NCBI GenBank assembly: GCA_000333855.2
Contig: CM007336.1
Coordinates: forward strand, 2,454 to 66,453
Length of the DNA: 64,000 nt
Reading direction: 5' to 3'
Source: Endotrypanum monterogeii
Lineage: Eukaryota; Euglenozoa; Kinetoplastea; Trypanosomatida; Trypanosomatidae
Shown here piece after piece: positions 1 through 9,061 of the stretch. The notes under the pieces are model-generated. The model saw only the letters and a program-made list of their open reading frames with translations, had not been told where the DNA came from and searched no databases. The first letter of the stretch is position 1; the number at the start of each line of letters is the position of its first letter. Both the position numbers and the translations under genes were made by a program.

Positions 1-96
1 TACCGGTACGGGTAAGGGTACGGTACGTTACGTACGTTTAACGTTAACGTTAACCTAAAAACCAAAACGAACAACTATACTAGTCGTCGTAGTATA

Positions 97-129
<33 letters not shown>

Positions 130-133
130 TACA

Positions 134-166
<33 letters not shown>

Positions 167-1686
167 ATCTGCAACTTGGAAAAAATCTGGGGTAATTGGG
201 GGAGATTTGCACCTTACCTGTAGGTGAATTCACCTCTGGTATTCGCGCCGCATTAGTGTGTATGAGGATTATTGCGCACGTGATAAAGACAACGGGAGAC
301 AAATCCGTGATTTAACACTTTTCTTTGGAAGTGAGCCATTTGTCTCCATAACGACGCATCAGTGCACCCGTTATGTACCCGCGAAAGAGCCACAATTACA
401 AAAAAATATTTTTGTTCCCAAGAACGAGACGGTTTTTTCTGTGTTTTGTTGAAATTCCATTAATTGTGTGATATGGATAAGAAAACGGTCCCTCATGAAA
501 GCGAAACAGCGTCAGTAAGATGGGTACTAGACATGACCACGACCGGTGAGCGATGCTGCGGAACAACAGCAATGTCTTCCTCACAAAATACAAAACAAAC
601 AAGGGGAAAAAAAAACGTGCAGAAAAATCATTTCCGCTAGGTAAGGTGAGCCTCGGATTTCCACGTCTGGGGTGAAGAGGATGGGCGCTTTGTGAAAAGA
701 GCCTTCAAAAGGAATCTTCATGTGATTTTCCCGGCTACGAGAAGATGTGACTCGGCGTGAGCACATGCTTATCGTTAGGGCTCGTGGATTGTCAGTTGCA
801 CAAGAAAAGCAATAAGCTGCAAGCGGCTGAGTACTTCACAAGAGAGCGGCCTCATAACTACAAGAAGTTGCTTCGCGCGTGTCAACGAGCCCGCTACCCA
901 CATTGCAGAAGAGAGAAGCGACCTCTCTCTCAGCGATGGTGAGCCAAGACAACCAGCGCTACTATCCGGAGTACATCAGAGGTTGCATGAAGGGTCGGTC
1001 ACTTCATCTTCAACAGCGGTTCCTGTAAAATTATGTACTACGCTCCTTACGCTTTTTTGACGCCTGAACTGTGAATAAACTTTGCAGGAGGTCTCTGGCT
1101 GGTATGGACAAAGTCCTCGGGCGAAGTCCTAGATTGCATTACATAGACGCATAAAATCACATGAAGAAGGAAAAAAGACACACACGCTTCACCAAATTAT
1201 GTCGCGGGAAGAAGAAATCGTAGCTGAAGCCATCAGTATACGTGATCCACCCAACTTTTTTTCGAGGAGAGCAGATGATATAAGCAGACTACACAAATGC
1301 TGAGCAAAAACCTACAGTCTTTATTTCATTTGTTCAACTCATTTTTGTCGATACGCTTCGGTATTCAACGTAACCGCGAAATATGGTGGTATGCGCAATG
1401 CTTGTAAGGTAAGCGCTATTGTTTGGATGAACTTGTGCCCCCTTGAAGACGCTTTTCTTCCACCTAAAATATCGCTACCCCAGGGGGGGGAGGGGTATCT
1501 TTTTTTTTCATGCAATAATCTTCTACCACCTTTGGGAGGCTGTCGTCACACATCAAAGCATAGCCCTTCGCATATCAGGGATTTTTTCACAGCGAGAGTT
1601 GTTGGGTCTGCTAACATAGAACTGGAAGCAATAGAATGGATTTCCAGCGCGGTGCATCTGACTTTATTCTATGGGATCAAAACAGT
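1..1686. other. Non-coding stretch, 3' side of ASF1
   Basis: No convincing gene. The first ~60 bases look like sequencing noise (see findings). A (TA)n run at 98-127 and a (GT)n run at 141-166 follow. The rest is unremarkable and is presumably the 3' UTR and intergenic spacer downstream of the minus-strand ASF1 gene. A plus-strand open frame at 1391-1828 partly overlaps ASF1 antisense and has no protein-like features. Confidence 0.6.
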
Positions 1687-2244
1687 CTATGTGCTGAATT
1701 CGCCATCCTTTTTTGCACGTTTGGACGGAGAGGCCGCAGCTTCGCAGGCGCTTTCCCTGTCCGAGTCAGTGAGCGGGGGCTCACTAGGGAGTGTCTCGTC
1801 CCACGGAATTTCCCGTACTCTTGGGTAGCATTTTCCTATGTACCGGGTAAGCTGCTCTGCTGAAGTGAACACGTCGGGGAGGTCGCCTCTGCAAGTGACT
1901 GAGATATTGTATCCGATATGAAGAAACTCTTCTTCTTTGTATTTCAGTGATATGAGTAGGGCAGTAGGACCGGTGGGATCTGGAATTTCCGAGACGTTTG
2001 GTGGATCGCTTTCTACAGTGAACTCGTGCCTCCCGAGCGTCGTGAGAGGACCCACCTCCATTTCGTCCAACTCCTGATCTACAGGAAAGTCCCAGACTGG
2101 GGACCACGTGAAACTTACACTGATCACCTCCTGCGGCGGCTTTTCAAACACATCGAGCACGAAGTGCAGGCTAATAGGGCTATCAAATTTACTCGGATTA
2201 TCACCAAGCACGCTTACCTTTCGCAACTCCACTCGTGTCGACAT
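1687..2244 (-). CDS. ASF1: Histone chaperone ASF1
   Basis: 185 residues. ASF1 binds the histone H3-H4 dimer in the nucleus and hands it over during replication-coupled and independent chromatin assembly. The whole N-terminal ~150 residues follow the ASF1 immunoglobulin-like fold. The first strand has VSVLGDNPSKF (family: VLDNPSPF). The acidic H3-binding edge is kept as VDQELDEMEVGPL (family: YDQVLDSVLVGPV), followed by GRHEF and DPPNVSEIPDP. The EEFLHIGYNI and YPRVREIPWD segments match family blocks. The C-tail has a basic SPSKRAKK stretch that could act as a nuclear signal (inference). The ATG start agrees with the family N-terminus. A strong pyrimidine tract lies on the minus strand at about 2408-2435, so the 5' UTR is perhaps 140 nt. 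It is the last gene of the window in the direction of transcription. Confidence 0.93.
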   Translation of the reverse strand: MSTRVELRKVSVLGDNPSKFDSPISLHFVLDVFEKPPQEVISVSFTWSPVWDFPVDQELDEMEVGPLTTLGRHEFTVESDPPNVSEIPDPTGPTALLISLKYKEEEFLHIGYNISVTCRGDLPDVFTSAEQLTRYIGKCYPRVREIPWDETLPSEPPLTDSDRESACEAAASPSKRAKKDGEFST

Positions 2245-2743
2245 CTCGTTGTCTTTCCACCCCCAATGACGTCAAACGATTGCGGCTGCGCAACGGAAAA
2301 TATATGTGAAGATGCAGGAACGTGTCCGCACGGTCGACGAGTGGGTGGGTTGAGAATGAAAGCGGCAAAAACATCAGGGGGACTGTGTGTGTACGTGTTT
2401 GAATGAATGTGAGAGGAGGAGAGAGAGAAAGAGGTGAAGTGTCGATGAAGAATAGACCTGTCTGCTAAATCACTGAAATACGCATCTTTGCCTGCCATAC
2501 GAGAAGCGTCACGGTAGGGAGGGATGACAATCGCCTAAAAGGTTGCACGTCCACTCTGTCATTTGCTGGCGAGGGCTCTGCGGTGTACTTTTGTGTGTTT
2601 TTTTTTTTACTTGGGGGAGGAGGTGGATTTTTTGTGAACTGCTTAACAAGAAACAACAACGAAGCACCCCAATGCGAGTGCCAGCTAAGAAAAAAACACT
2701 TGTCTCCTCTGCCACTTCCCACGGGCCGGTGTGCACCTTGCCT
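2245..2743. other. Intergenic spacer with pyrimidine tract
   Basis: Spacer between uL15m and ASF1. On the minus strand it holds a CT-rich tract (about 2408-2435) followed by candidate AG acceptors, probably directing trans-splicing of ASF1, and a T/C-rich stretch near 2596-2630. No gene seen. Confidence 0.5.
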
Positions 2744-3868
2744 CTACAGTCGTCCGGTTGACCGCCGCGCCATGTCAGCAGTGTTGAGAGCATGCCACGG
2801 CAACACGGTTGCACTACCCGGCTGGTTCAGGTGCCATTTCTGGTGGTGCTTTGCAAGCTCGTATTCCTCGATTGTTGCGGGGAAGTCCCGGACGGTTGGT
2901 GGACGTACATAATGCGCATTGCGCCGTCCGGCATCAGGGTGAGCATAGCGGCTCTCATCTTCGTACCACTGCGCTAGCCAGCCCCGCTTTCGTGGATGTG
3001 TAGCAAAATTTTCCAGGCCTTTTCTTTCGGGAAGCTCCTGATCCACAAAGGTGGGGAACTCCTCAGGATGTAGCTCCTGGTAGAGGCCTTCGTGAGACAT
3101 GTACACATTCGTGAAGGTACCACCTGCCTCCTCAAGCAACTGGATGGCTTTAGCAGACGCGTTCTGAAGCTCGATATGCAATGGATACGGCACACGCTCC
3201 ACGTTTCCGGCAAGCAGCACCATTCCTGGCCAAACAATTTCTCGATCAGCAATCACCTTGGCGTTACGAAGGTGGTAGAGCGTGATCGTCTCATTAGGGT
3301 TTAAGCGACCTGTATCAACCGCCCAGAGGAGCTTGCTAAGGCTGAGGCGAGAGAAGGAAGCTTTTCCTTCGTAGCGGTTGCGCGGGCCCCCGGCAGAAAC
3401 CCGCGGTGCTAACATGAAGCGAGGCGTCATTTTCCGCTCCTGCCACTGTCCCTTGGCAAAACCGCGCCGTGCGTCGTTGTAGCTTCGCGAATACTTCCAG
3501 CTACCGCCGATCTTCATCCACCCCATTTTGATCACGTTATGCCCGCTGCGAGGACCAACATACTCGGGAGACGGTGTGAGGTCCTGCCAGCTCTGTGTTA
3601 CCTGAGGGTTCAGGTACTGATCCCAATGAGACCATTTATGCGTCGTCGTGCGCTCATTAAGTCGTGTTCCGACAACTGGGAGCGGATGGTCGATATCAAA
3701 CTCTTTTCTGCCTTCGTAGTCCTCCCAGCTCCGGCGCGGCTTGGCAAGAAGGTTGTTCTCATAGATGAGAGGGAAGATAGATTGCACGGGGTTGAAATGA
3801 AAAGGCACCGTCTGACGTACAGGGTAAAACAGGCGGTGCCGTAATTGCACTGCAGAGGTAGAAAACAT
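2744..3868 (-). CDS. Mitochondrial large-subunit ribosomal protein uL15m
   Basis: 374 residues from the start I chose. It is predicted to be a structural protein of the mitoribosome large subunit. The conserved L15 core lies around residues 175-255: the segment SLSKLLWAVDTGRLNPNETI, then a strand-turn stretch with VLLAGNVERVPYPLHIEL, then the L15 signature helix ASAKAIQLLEEAGG. Long extensions rich in W, R and Y on both sides are typical of trypanosomatid mitoribosomal proteins. The open frame reaches 3925. However, a long pyrimidine-rich tract on the minus strand has its first AG at 3877-3878, only 8 nt before the ATG at 3868. Translation from the upstream ATG would lie outside the mature mRNA. 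The N-terminus MFSTSAVQLRHRLF is basic and suits mitochondrial import. Confidence 0.85.
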   Translation of the reverse strand: MFSTSAVQLRHRLFYPVRQTVPFHFNPVQSIFPLIYENNLLAKPRRSWEDYEGRKEFDIDHPLPVVGTRLNERTTTHKWSHWDQYLNPQVTQSWQDLTPSPEYVGPRSGHNVIKMGWMKIGGSWKYSRSYNDARRGFAKGQWQERKMTPRFMLAPRVSAGGPRNRYEGKASFSRLSLSKLLWAVDTGRLNPNETITLYHLRNAKVIADREIVWPGMVLLAGNVERVPYPLHIELQNASAKAIQLLEEAGGTFTNVYMSHEGLYQELHPEEFPTFVDQELPERKGLENFATHPRKRGWLAQWYEDESRYAHPDAGRRNAHYVRPPTVRDFPATIEEYELAKHHQKWHLNQPGSATVLPWHALNTADMARRSTGRL

Positions 3869-3876
3869 GGTCACCC

Positions 3877-3905
3877 CTGCAGAGGAAATGGTGGCGATGA
3901 GATCG
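3877..3905 (-). promoter_or_regulatory. Trans-splice acceptor of uL15m
   Basis: On the minus strand a pyrimidine-rich run ends in CCTCTGCAG (CAG at 3879-3877). No other AG lies between it and the upstream CT-rich region. The predicted 5' UTR is 8 nt, which fixes the start codon at 3868. Confidence 0.6.
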
Positions 3906-4305
3906 TTGAGCAAAAAGATGTGCACGCACAGGGGAGCGAATGGGAGGGTGAGTGGCGGGAGAGATTACAAGAGGGAAAAATTTGAGGCGCATCGCCTAGT
4001 ACAGCGGAAACAGGAAAACATATAAAAGTCGAGAAAAGTGCTCGGCGGCGCTGCACAGGGCAATAAAAGGTTGGTCTGAAGCGCGCCACTACGATGCACA
4101 TTCACAAAGCAGGTAGACGGTTAGCGTGTTAGGGTCTGTAGGTCTTTTTTTATGAATACTCCTTGCATAAAGATAGTCACTCATTATTAAGGACATACCA
4201 GAAACTGCCAAGGAATAGGAATGGAGTTTTTTTTCCGTTTTTTGAACCAGGTGTCGTTCGAGGATGTTGTAGTGTACATCAGGTAAAGCCACATCGTCAC
4301 AATCA

Positions 4306-4347
<42 letters not shown>

Positions 4348-4526
4348 ATCCTCAACACACAAAAAAAAAACACGTACACGAGTGCAATGAGCAGTATTCT
4401 AAAGGCTAACCGCACACCCATCCACTTACCTACCTACACACACACAAACAACAGCGCTCCCTTTGTGTTTGCTTCGGTAATCAAGTTTACTCGGCTTCTT
4501 TGACGCAGGAAGGTGATATTTATCTT
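3906..4526. other. Intergenic spacer with (CA)n
   Basis: Spacer downstream of the adenylate kinase gene. It holds a (CA)n microsatellite at 4307-4345 and, near uL15m, the pyrimidine-rich splice region. No gene seen. Confidence 0.5.
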
Positions 4527-5171
4527 TCAGGAACGTTGCAACAAGTCGATCACGCGTTTCACATCTGCGGTCACCTGCTCCGCGGGAAGGGTTGCATCAA
4601 TGACTTGAAAGCACCGCTGATAGGAGGTAACAATCTCTACTCGGCGATAATCGTACAGCTTGTGGCTCTTCACCACAGCCTCCAGTTTTTCTTGCTGCAT
4701 TGGCGTGTCAGTTGCAGCGGCACGGACGCGCTCTAGCACGATGCCTAGCGGCACCTGCAGCTCAAAAACATGCTGTGGAGAAATTCCCAGTGTCTGAAGT
4801 TGGATAACATCTGCGCGTGTCCGAGGTAAGCCGTCCAACACCCAGCCTTTGCCTTCTTTTTGAAGTCCCTTGAGTTTCGCCAGAACATCCGCAGGCACCG
4901 CAACGTCTGCACCAGTTTCCGCAGGGGCAGGCACATGAGCAATACCGTAATGGGCGGCCAAATTCAGTGCCAGTGTTGTTTTCCCGCTGCTAGGTGGACC
5001 TGTTAGTATGACACAAACTGGAGTCGGCCACCGGAAGACCTCCTCGAGGAACACGAGAGGTTCATCAGGCATTTCGAGCATCAAGTTGTGCATCGCCTCT
5101 TCTAGAATGGACTGGATGCCCTGGGAATCAAAGTACTCGAGCGTGGCATCGGAGACGCTCCCAGTGGACAT
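4527..5171 (-). CDS. Adenylate kinase with N-terminal DPY30/RIIa-like dimerisation domain
   Basis: 214 residues. It is predicted to catalyse ATP + AMP <-> 2 ADP. The kinase part starts about residue 50, with the P-loop GPPSSGKT at 58-65. The AMP-site block GWVLDGLPRTRADV corresponds to the family DGFPR motif, and ERVRAA follows. The LID is short, as in eukaryotic AK1-type enzymes. Residues ~10-45 (LEYFDSQGIQSILEEAMHNL onward to FLEEVF) match the helix-helix pattern of DPY30/RIIa docking domains, which tether enzymes to axonemal or A-kinase-anchor partners. A flagellar location is therefore an inference. The start is well supported, with a CT-rich tract ending in CTGCAG 9 nt upstream of the ATG. 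Confidence 0.88.
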   Translation of the reverse strand: MSTGSVSDATLEYFDSQGIQSILEEAMHNLMLEMPDEPLVFLEEVFRWPTPVCVILTGPPSSGKTTLALNLAAHYGIAHVPAPAETGADVAVPADVLAKLKGLQKEGKGWVLDGLPRTRADVIQLQTLGISPQHVFELQVPLGIVLERVRAAATDTPMQQEKLEAVVKSHKLYDYRRVEIVTSYQRCFQVIDATLPAEQVTADVKRVIDLLQRS

Positions 5172-5180
5172 TGTGGGAGT

Positions 5181-5214
5181 CTGCAGAAGGGATATGCAGG
5201 GGTGAGGAAAATAG
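5181..5214 (-). promoter_or_regulatory. Trans-splice acceptor of adenylate kinase gene
   Basis: Minus-strand pyrimidine-rich tract ending in CCCTTCTGCAG (CAG at 5183-5181), 9 nt before the ATG at 5171. Confidence 0.6.
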
Positions 5215-5659
5215 ATTGGGACGAGATAGCGTCAGCATACACGATACCGACTAACAATCTGATCTCAGACCCCACAGTAGAAAGGTGTAGAGAAGAAAAA
5301 AAAAAAGGAAGAGAAGGAAGAAAAGAGCGGTGGTAAGAGAATCGATCATCACAACGGCTTTTTCATGAGAGAGAGCTTAAGAAGCGCTGTACCTTTTCTG
5401 TTACCAGTCGCTGCAGACGGTTACCCGCCTTTCGAAAAGGAGCGGAAAGACACAACAACAAAACGGATATGAGCTTTCTTCCTCTGGTGTCGCCCTAGGT
5501 GGTGGCGATGAGAATGAGTTACCACCCCCGAGAAGAACGTATCCATGAGCGAAAACATGACAAGAATAGGTAAAAACAATACTGTCCTTAACAACGACAT
5601 GTGAGCGAGGCAAAACCGAAGAGGATGGAGAAGACTATATAACTGGCGTTCTTTAGACG
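5215..5659. other. Intergenic spacer
   Basis: Spacer between PRMT6 and the adenylate kinase gene. On the minus strand a T/C-rich stretch at about 5290-5335 could serve polyadenylation and splicing of the next gene. No gene seen. Confidence 0.45.
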
Positions 5660-6757
5660 CTAGTTGAGCTCAAACTCAATTTTGTAGAACCGCTGTGAGA
5701 GGTCTGCGGCCGTCAAAGCCAAACGAAGGCCCAAGGGCTCATCGAGAGCTTTAAAGGACACAGCCTTTTCATCGCGGAACTCGCGTGGAAGAAGTACTGT
5801 GGTCTGCTTCCAGTGCGTTGGGGCAGCGAAGGGGGACGTATCCAGGACGACGTCACCGTAACTAACCTGAAACCAGATAGTAAATCCGTCCACTGTGAAT
5901 TGACCCGTCTTGTCAAGGGACGCTTGCGCAGAGGTCGTTTCACCACATGTGGCGAAGTTGAATGTACGCGTCGCCACGACGCTCGTCAGCTCCTCCACAG
6001 CGACGCTATCGAAGCTGCCGTCCCAGAACACTAAGCCGTCGTGCAGCAAACAGCGCACCGGCATAACGTCTACCAAAGGGGATGATGCCTCGATATGCTC
6101 CTCGAATTCGAGTTTTCCTAAGACCTGCAGGCGAACACCGTCAACGTTGTCCCAAAAAGAACCAAAGGTTTCCGTGTAGTAGGGTTTAAGTGTGATAGGC
6201 GCGGCTAGCAGTCGCCCGTGGGAGGGAAGCATGGAGACGACGAGAGGCGACTGAAGTGCTGCATTCACGGCGCGGAAAAAGTCACGAGCTCGTATCACAG
6301 AGGGGAGCATGCACTCGTGGAAGAGATAAAATCCCATCCACTCCGAGACGACGAGCGCTACACCGCCGTGGCGGCGAACACATGGGTGGGCACTGAGAAA
6401 GGCCTCCACGCCTGCAGCGACGATCTCCTCGACTGTTGACGCAACAACAGTGACGCGGTCGGCCACACCGTTATCAACAAGAATCTGTCGCTGTAATTTG
6501 GCGAGTGATGACGCCTCGATCGAGACGACGTGCGCGGCTCCAGATTGTGCCGCCCAGCATGACAAGATACCTGAGCCCGAGCCAACATCCACCACCACTT
6601 TGTTTTCGACAACAGATCTGTTCGTGAGGAGGGTTTTAAAGAAGTCCATGCGTGGACGGTCGCGTAGCATCACCCTGTGAACACTAAGATCGCCGTAGCT
6701 CTCGAAATACTGCTCATCCTGTGTAGCGGCTGACGCGTAGTCTTCTCTGTGTTGCAT
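5660..6757 (-). CDS. PRMT6: Protein arginine N-methyltransferase, PRMT6 type
   Basis: 365 residues. It is predicted to transfer methyl groups from S-adenosylmethionine to arginine in proteins. Family blocks in order: the PRMT6-like N-terminus YFESYGDLSVHRVMLRDRPR; motif I VDVGSGSG (57-64) with the ribose-binding E81; the double-E loop SEWMGFYLFHE (E139 and E148, both catalytic acids present); and the THW loop (314-316). Near the C-terminus GFTIWFQVSYGDVVLDTSP matches PRMT6 better than PRMT1. All key residues are intact, so it is probably an active type I enzyme (inference). The open frame extends to 6790, but that first codon is GTG. The first ATG after the poly-T tract and AG on the minus strand is at 6757. 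Confidence 0.88.
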   Translation of the reverse strand: MQHREDYASAATQDEQYFESYGDLSVHRVMLRDRPRMDFFKTLLTNRSVVENKVVVDVGSGSGILSCWAAQSGAAHVVSIEASSLAKLQRQILVDNGVADRVTVVASTVEEIVAAGVEAFLSAHPCVRRHGGVALVVSEWMGFYLFHECMLPSVIRARDFFRAVNAALQSPLVVSMLPSHGRLLAAPITLKPYYTETFGSFWDNVDGVRLQVLGKLEFEEHIEASSPLVDVMPVRCLLHDGLVFWDGSFDSVAVEELTSVVATRTFNFATCGETTSAQASLDKTGQFTVDGFTIWFQVSYGDVVLDTSPFAAPTHWKQTTVLLPREFRDEKAVSFKALDEPLGLRLALTAADLSQRFYKIEFELN

Positions 6758-7448
6758 GGATCCAAAGGGATTAAGAAAGCGGCTACGCACAGTACTCGCT
6801 CACCCGCACCCCATAAAAGAGGGAGTTGGACGTCGTAAAAAAAAAAAAAAAGCAGTGAAAAGGGGGTGAGAGAAATTCGAGTCACTGAAGAGAAGCAGTC
6901 ACCTTCCACTATTCAACCTGATGCTCTACATTACCTATCCAGGCATGTATGTAGGCACCACAGTGTTGACCAATAACGTTTGTCGAGGACATTTTCCGTT
7001 CCATTTCTTACAGTGTATCCTGTGGAAACGTAGACGAGGAATACGTAAGCATACACCATAGTGCTCGCACGGCGTCAACGATAGATCTTTATAGGGGCAT
7101 GCATCTTGTTAAAACGTGATTTCAGGCCTGTCTTATCTACCCGTTCTCTTCGAGCGTCATGCCAGGCTCATTACGCTCTCTCTTTTTTTCACACACTCAC
7201 CCAACTAAAGTGTGGGCCGGCGTGGAGAAGAACCTCACGTTGTAGTGCATCATGGACGCAGCCGATGACATCTTTATAACAGTGCAAGTTGAGAGACTGG
7301 ATGGTTATTAGGTACGCAAAAAAAAAAAAAGGCGGTGCAGTCAGTCACTACTGCCACCAGCCAAAGGAGACTTTTCGCGCTTCCTCTCCTTCGACCCTGC
7401 GGCCATCAGAGAACTCAAAGCGGCCCCAAGAGAGACCACTGCCCGTTC
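6758..7448. other. Intergenic spacer
   Basis: Spacer upstream of PRMT6. It contains an A15 run at about 6838-6852 (poly-T on the sense strand), probably part of the PRMT6 splice acceptor region. No gene seen. Confidence 0.45.
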
Positions 7449-8402
7449 TCAATCGACCTGATATATTGCAGCGACGCCCTTGGAAAGCTTTGAAACGCGC
7501 TGAAAAAGCTGGCAAGCGTGATCAGCGTCTCCGTGGCTCTCGGCAAGACGCGCCTCCTGGTACAAGCGGAAAGCCTTCGCATCATTCTCGGAGGTGAAAA
7601 TCGCTGGAGTGCGACGGTAAAGCAAGTCCGCACGGCATATGTACTTGCTCCCCTCTATTACAGGGGCCCCCTCGTGCAGGAGACTATAATAAAAGAAAGC
7701 CGCAGTTCCTTTTTGGGGATACACAGTGCCCACACGCTGTGATGTCCGGCCCCGGTACTGCTTCATCTCTGCGTCTAGGTACATGACCTCGCACTGTTCG
7801 CCCTCAAACACAAACGTCTCTCCTCCATGCGGGCAGTCGTTAAGGTAAATGAGAAGCGTATAAAACGAGCGGGTATTAAGGTCGACAATGGTAGAGCCGT
7901 CTACATGCGGCATGAAGTGACCACCAGGACTATAGCGGCCGAAGAGAAGATTTGCAGAAAGCGCATGCGGTACCCATGTACCGACTAGATCGCGTTCGAA
8001 CAGTTTTTCCGCATCAGGCATGTCTTCCGAAAAGGACTTGGGCTCCAGATGCACAACACGGCAGATGCGGTCATACAGCTTTGCTGAGAGGTGCGGAAAA
8101 TCCGCCTCGATCGTGTCGACGATGCGCACTGCTTTCGAAGCGTCGTTGCATGCGGTTTTCCCATCGGTAGCGTTGTGTTCTTTTTGATGCCAATACGTGA
8201 ACCCTACCTTCTCGCATGCCGACATGAGTTGATCACACTCCTCGTGTGAAAGCAAATTCTCAAGTACGATGCAGTCAACCTTGCCTTCTCCTGTTGGCAC
8301 CACTGTCGGGGTCGGAAATTCGTGAACATGGTCTAGTGCGTGGTCGATGATTTCCTTGTTGGGGGGCTCGCCCTTCTCCGCAATATTATTATAGCTTAGC
8401 AT
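7449..8402 (-). CDS. 2-oxoglutarate/Fe(II) oxygenase, prolyl 4-hydroxylase type
   Basis: 317 residues. Predicted Fe(II)- and 2-oxoglutarate-dependent dioxygenase of the P4H alpha-subunit superfamily. Iron ligands are visible as HVD (H166, D168) and a distal histidine H243 in LLHEGAP. K253, ten residues on, is placed to bind 2-oxoglutarate, the usual P4H spacing. FGRYSPGGHFMPHVD and a TLLIYLND strand are typical of the fold. There is no signal peptide or membrane segment, so it looks cytosolic rather than an ER collagen-type enzyme. The substrate is unknown. The C-terminal ~50 residues (YQEARLAESHGDADHACQLF) look helical and TPR-like, which is weak evidence. The start is the first ATG after the splice region. 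Confidence 0.82.
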   Translation of the reverse strand: MLSYNNIAEKGEPPNKEIIDHALDHVHEFPTPTVVPTGEGKVDCIVLENLLSHEECDQLMSACEKVGFTYWHQKEHNATDGKTACNDASKAVRIVDTIEADFPHLSAKLYDRICRVVHLEPKSFSEDMPDAEKLFERDLVGTWVPHALSANLLFGRYSPGGHFMPHVDGSTIVDLNTRSFYTLLIYLNDCPHGGETFVFEGEQCEVMYLDAEMKQYRGRTSQRVGTVYPQKGTAAFFYYSLLHEGAPVIEGSKYICRADLLYRRTPAIFTSENDAKAFRLYQEARLAESHGDADHACQLFQRVSKLSKGVAAIYQVD

Positions 8403-9061
8403 GACTGCCTACGCACGTAGTGTACACAATTGAAGTGCACGCCGGTTGCCTTCACCCATCGTGACCATTGGGAGAAATGCGAGGAGTCACAATTGAGGGG
8501 CGAAAAAAGTGGAAGAAAAGAGAGGAGAGGAGAGGAGAGGAGAGGCAGCGCGAGAGATGGTGGGAAGTAAGAGGGTGTAGCTTACCCATGTACATACTCC
8601 AAGCGCGAAAGATATCCTGAACGTCGACAGAAGAGATAAAAAGCAGAACTAATTTGCCTGAAGACCAAAATTAAAAAAACGAAACTCAGCGGCGCTGGAT
8701 CACAACACCTTCTAAGCGTCACTGCCAACTCTCATGGTTGTCACCACCGTAGCGTTGTGGGTAAACTAGCCAAAAAGAACACAAGTGATATTCACTGTTT
8801 CGTTCAATGATTCGATCCGGATACACACGGCATATTTTTCGTTAATGCGCGCAAACACATACACGCACACGTAAATATATATATATATATATATAGTGTC
8901 CTATTCAGAGCGGCAGTTAAAAAGGAAAACGTCCAGAGAAGGTAGGCACACAACAAAAGGACTGTTACACGGCTCGTTGCCTTACTCAAGCACACAGAAG
9001 GAGAGATTCGAAATCTGCCACCCCCTCCCCTCCCCCCCCCCCGAACACTGCACGTCACCCC
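8403..9061. other. Intergenic spacer with GAGAG and TA repeats
   Basis: Holds a repeated GAGAG/GAGG stretch at about 8519-8545 (a CT tract on the sense strand, likely for splicing of the oxygenase gene), a (TA)n run at 8874-8895, and a C-rich run at 9021-9042. No gene seen. Confidence 0.5.

Noticed and set aside
2583..2912. Plus-strand small frames near 2.6-2.9 kb
   Set aside because: Antisense to uL15m, with poly-pyrimidine-derived residues only.
9000..9025. TTCGAAA T-loop-like word suggesting a tRNA
   Set aside because: No acceptor, D or anticodon stems can be paired around it.
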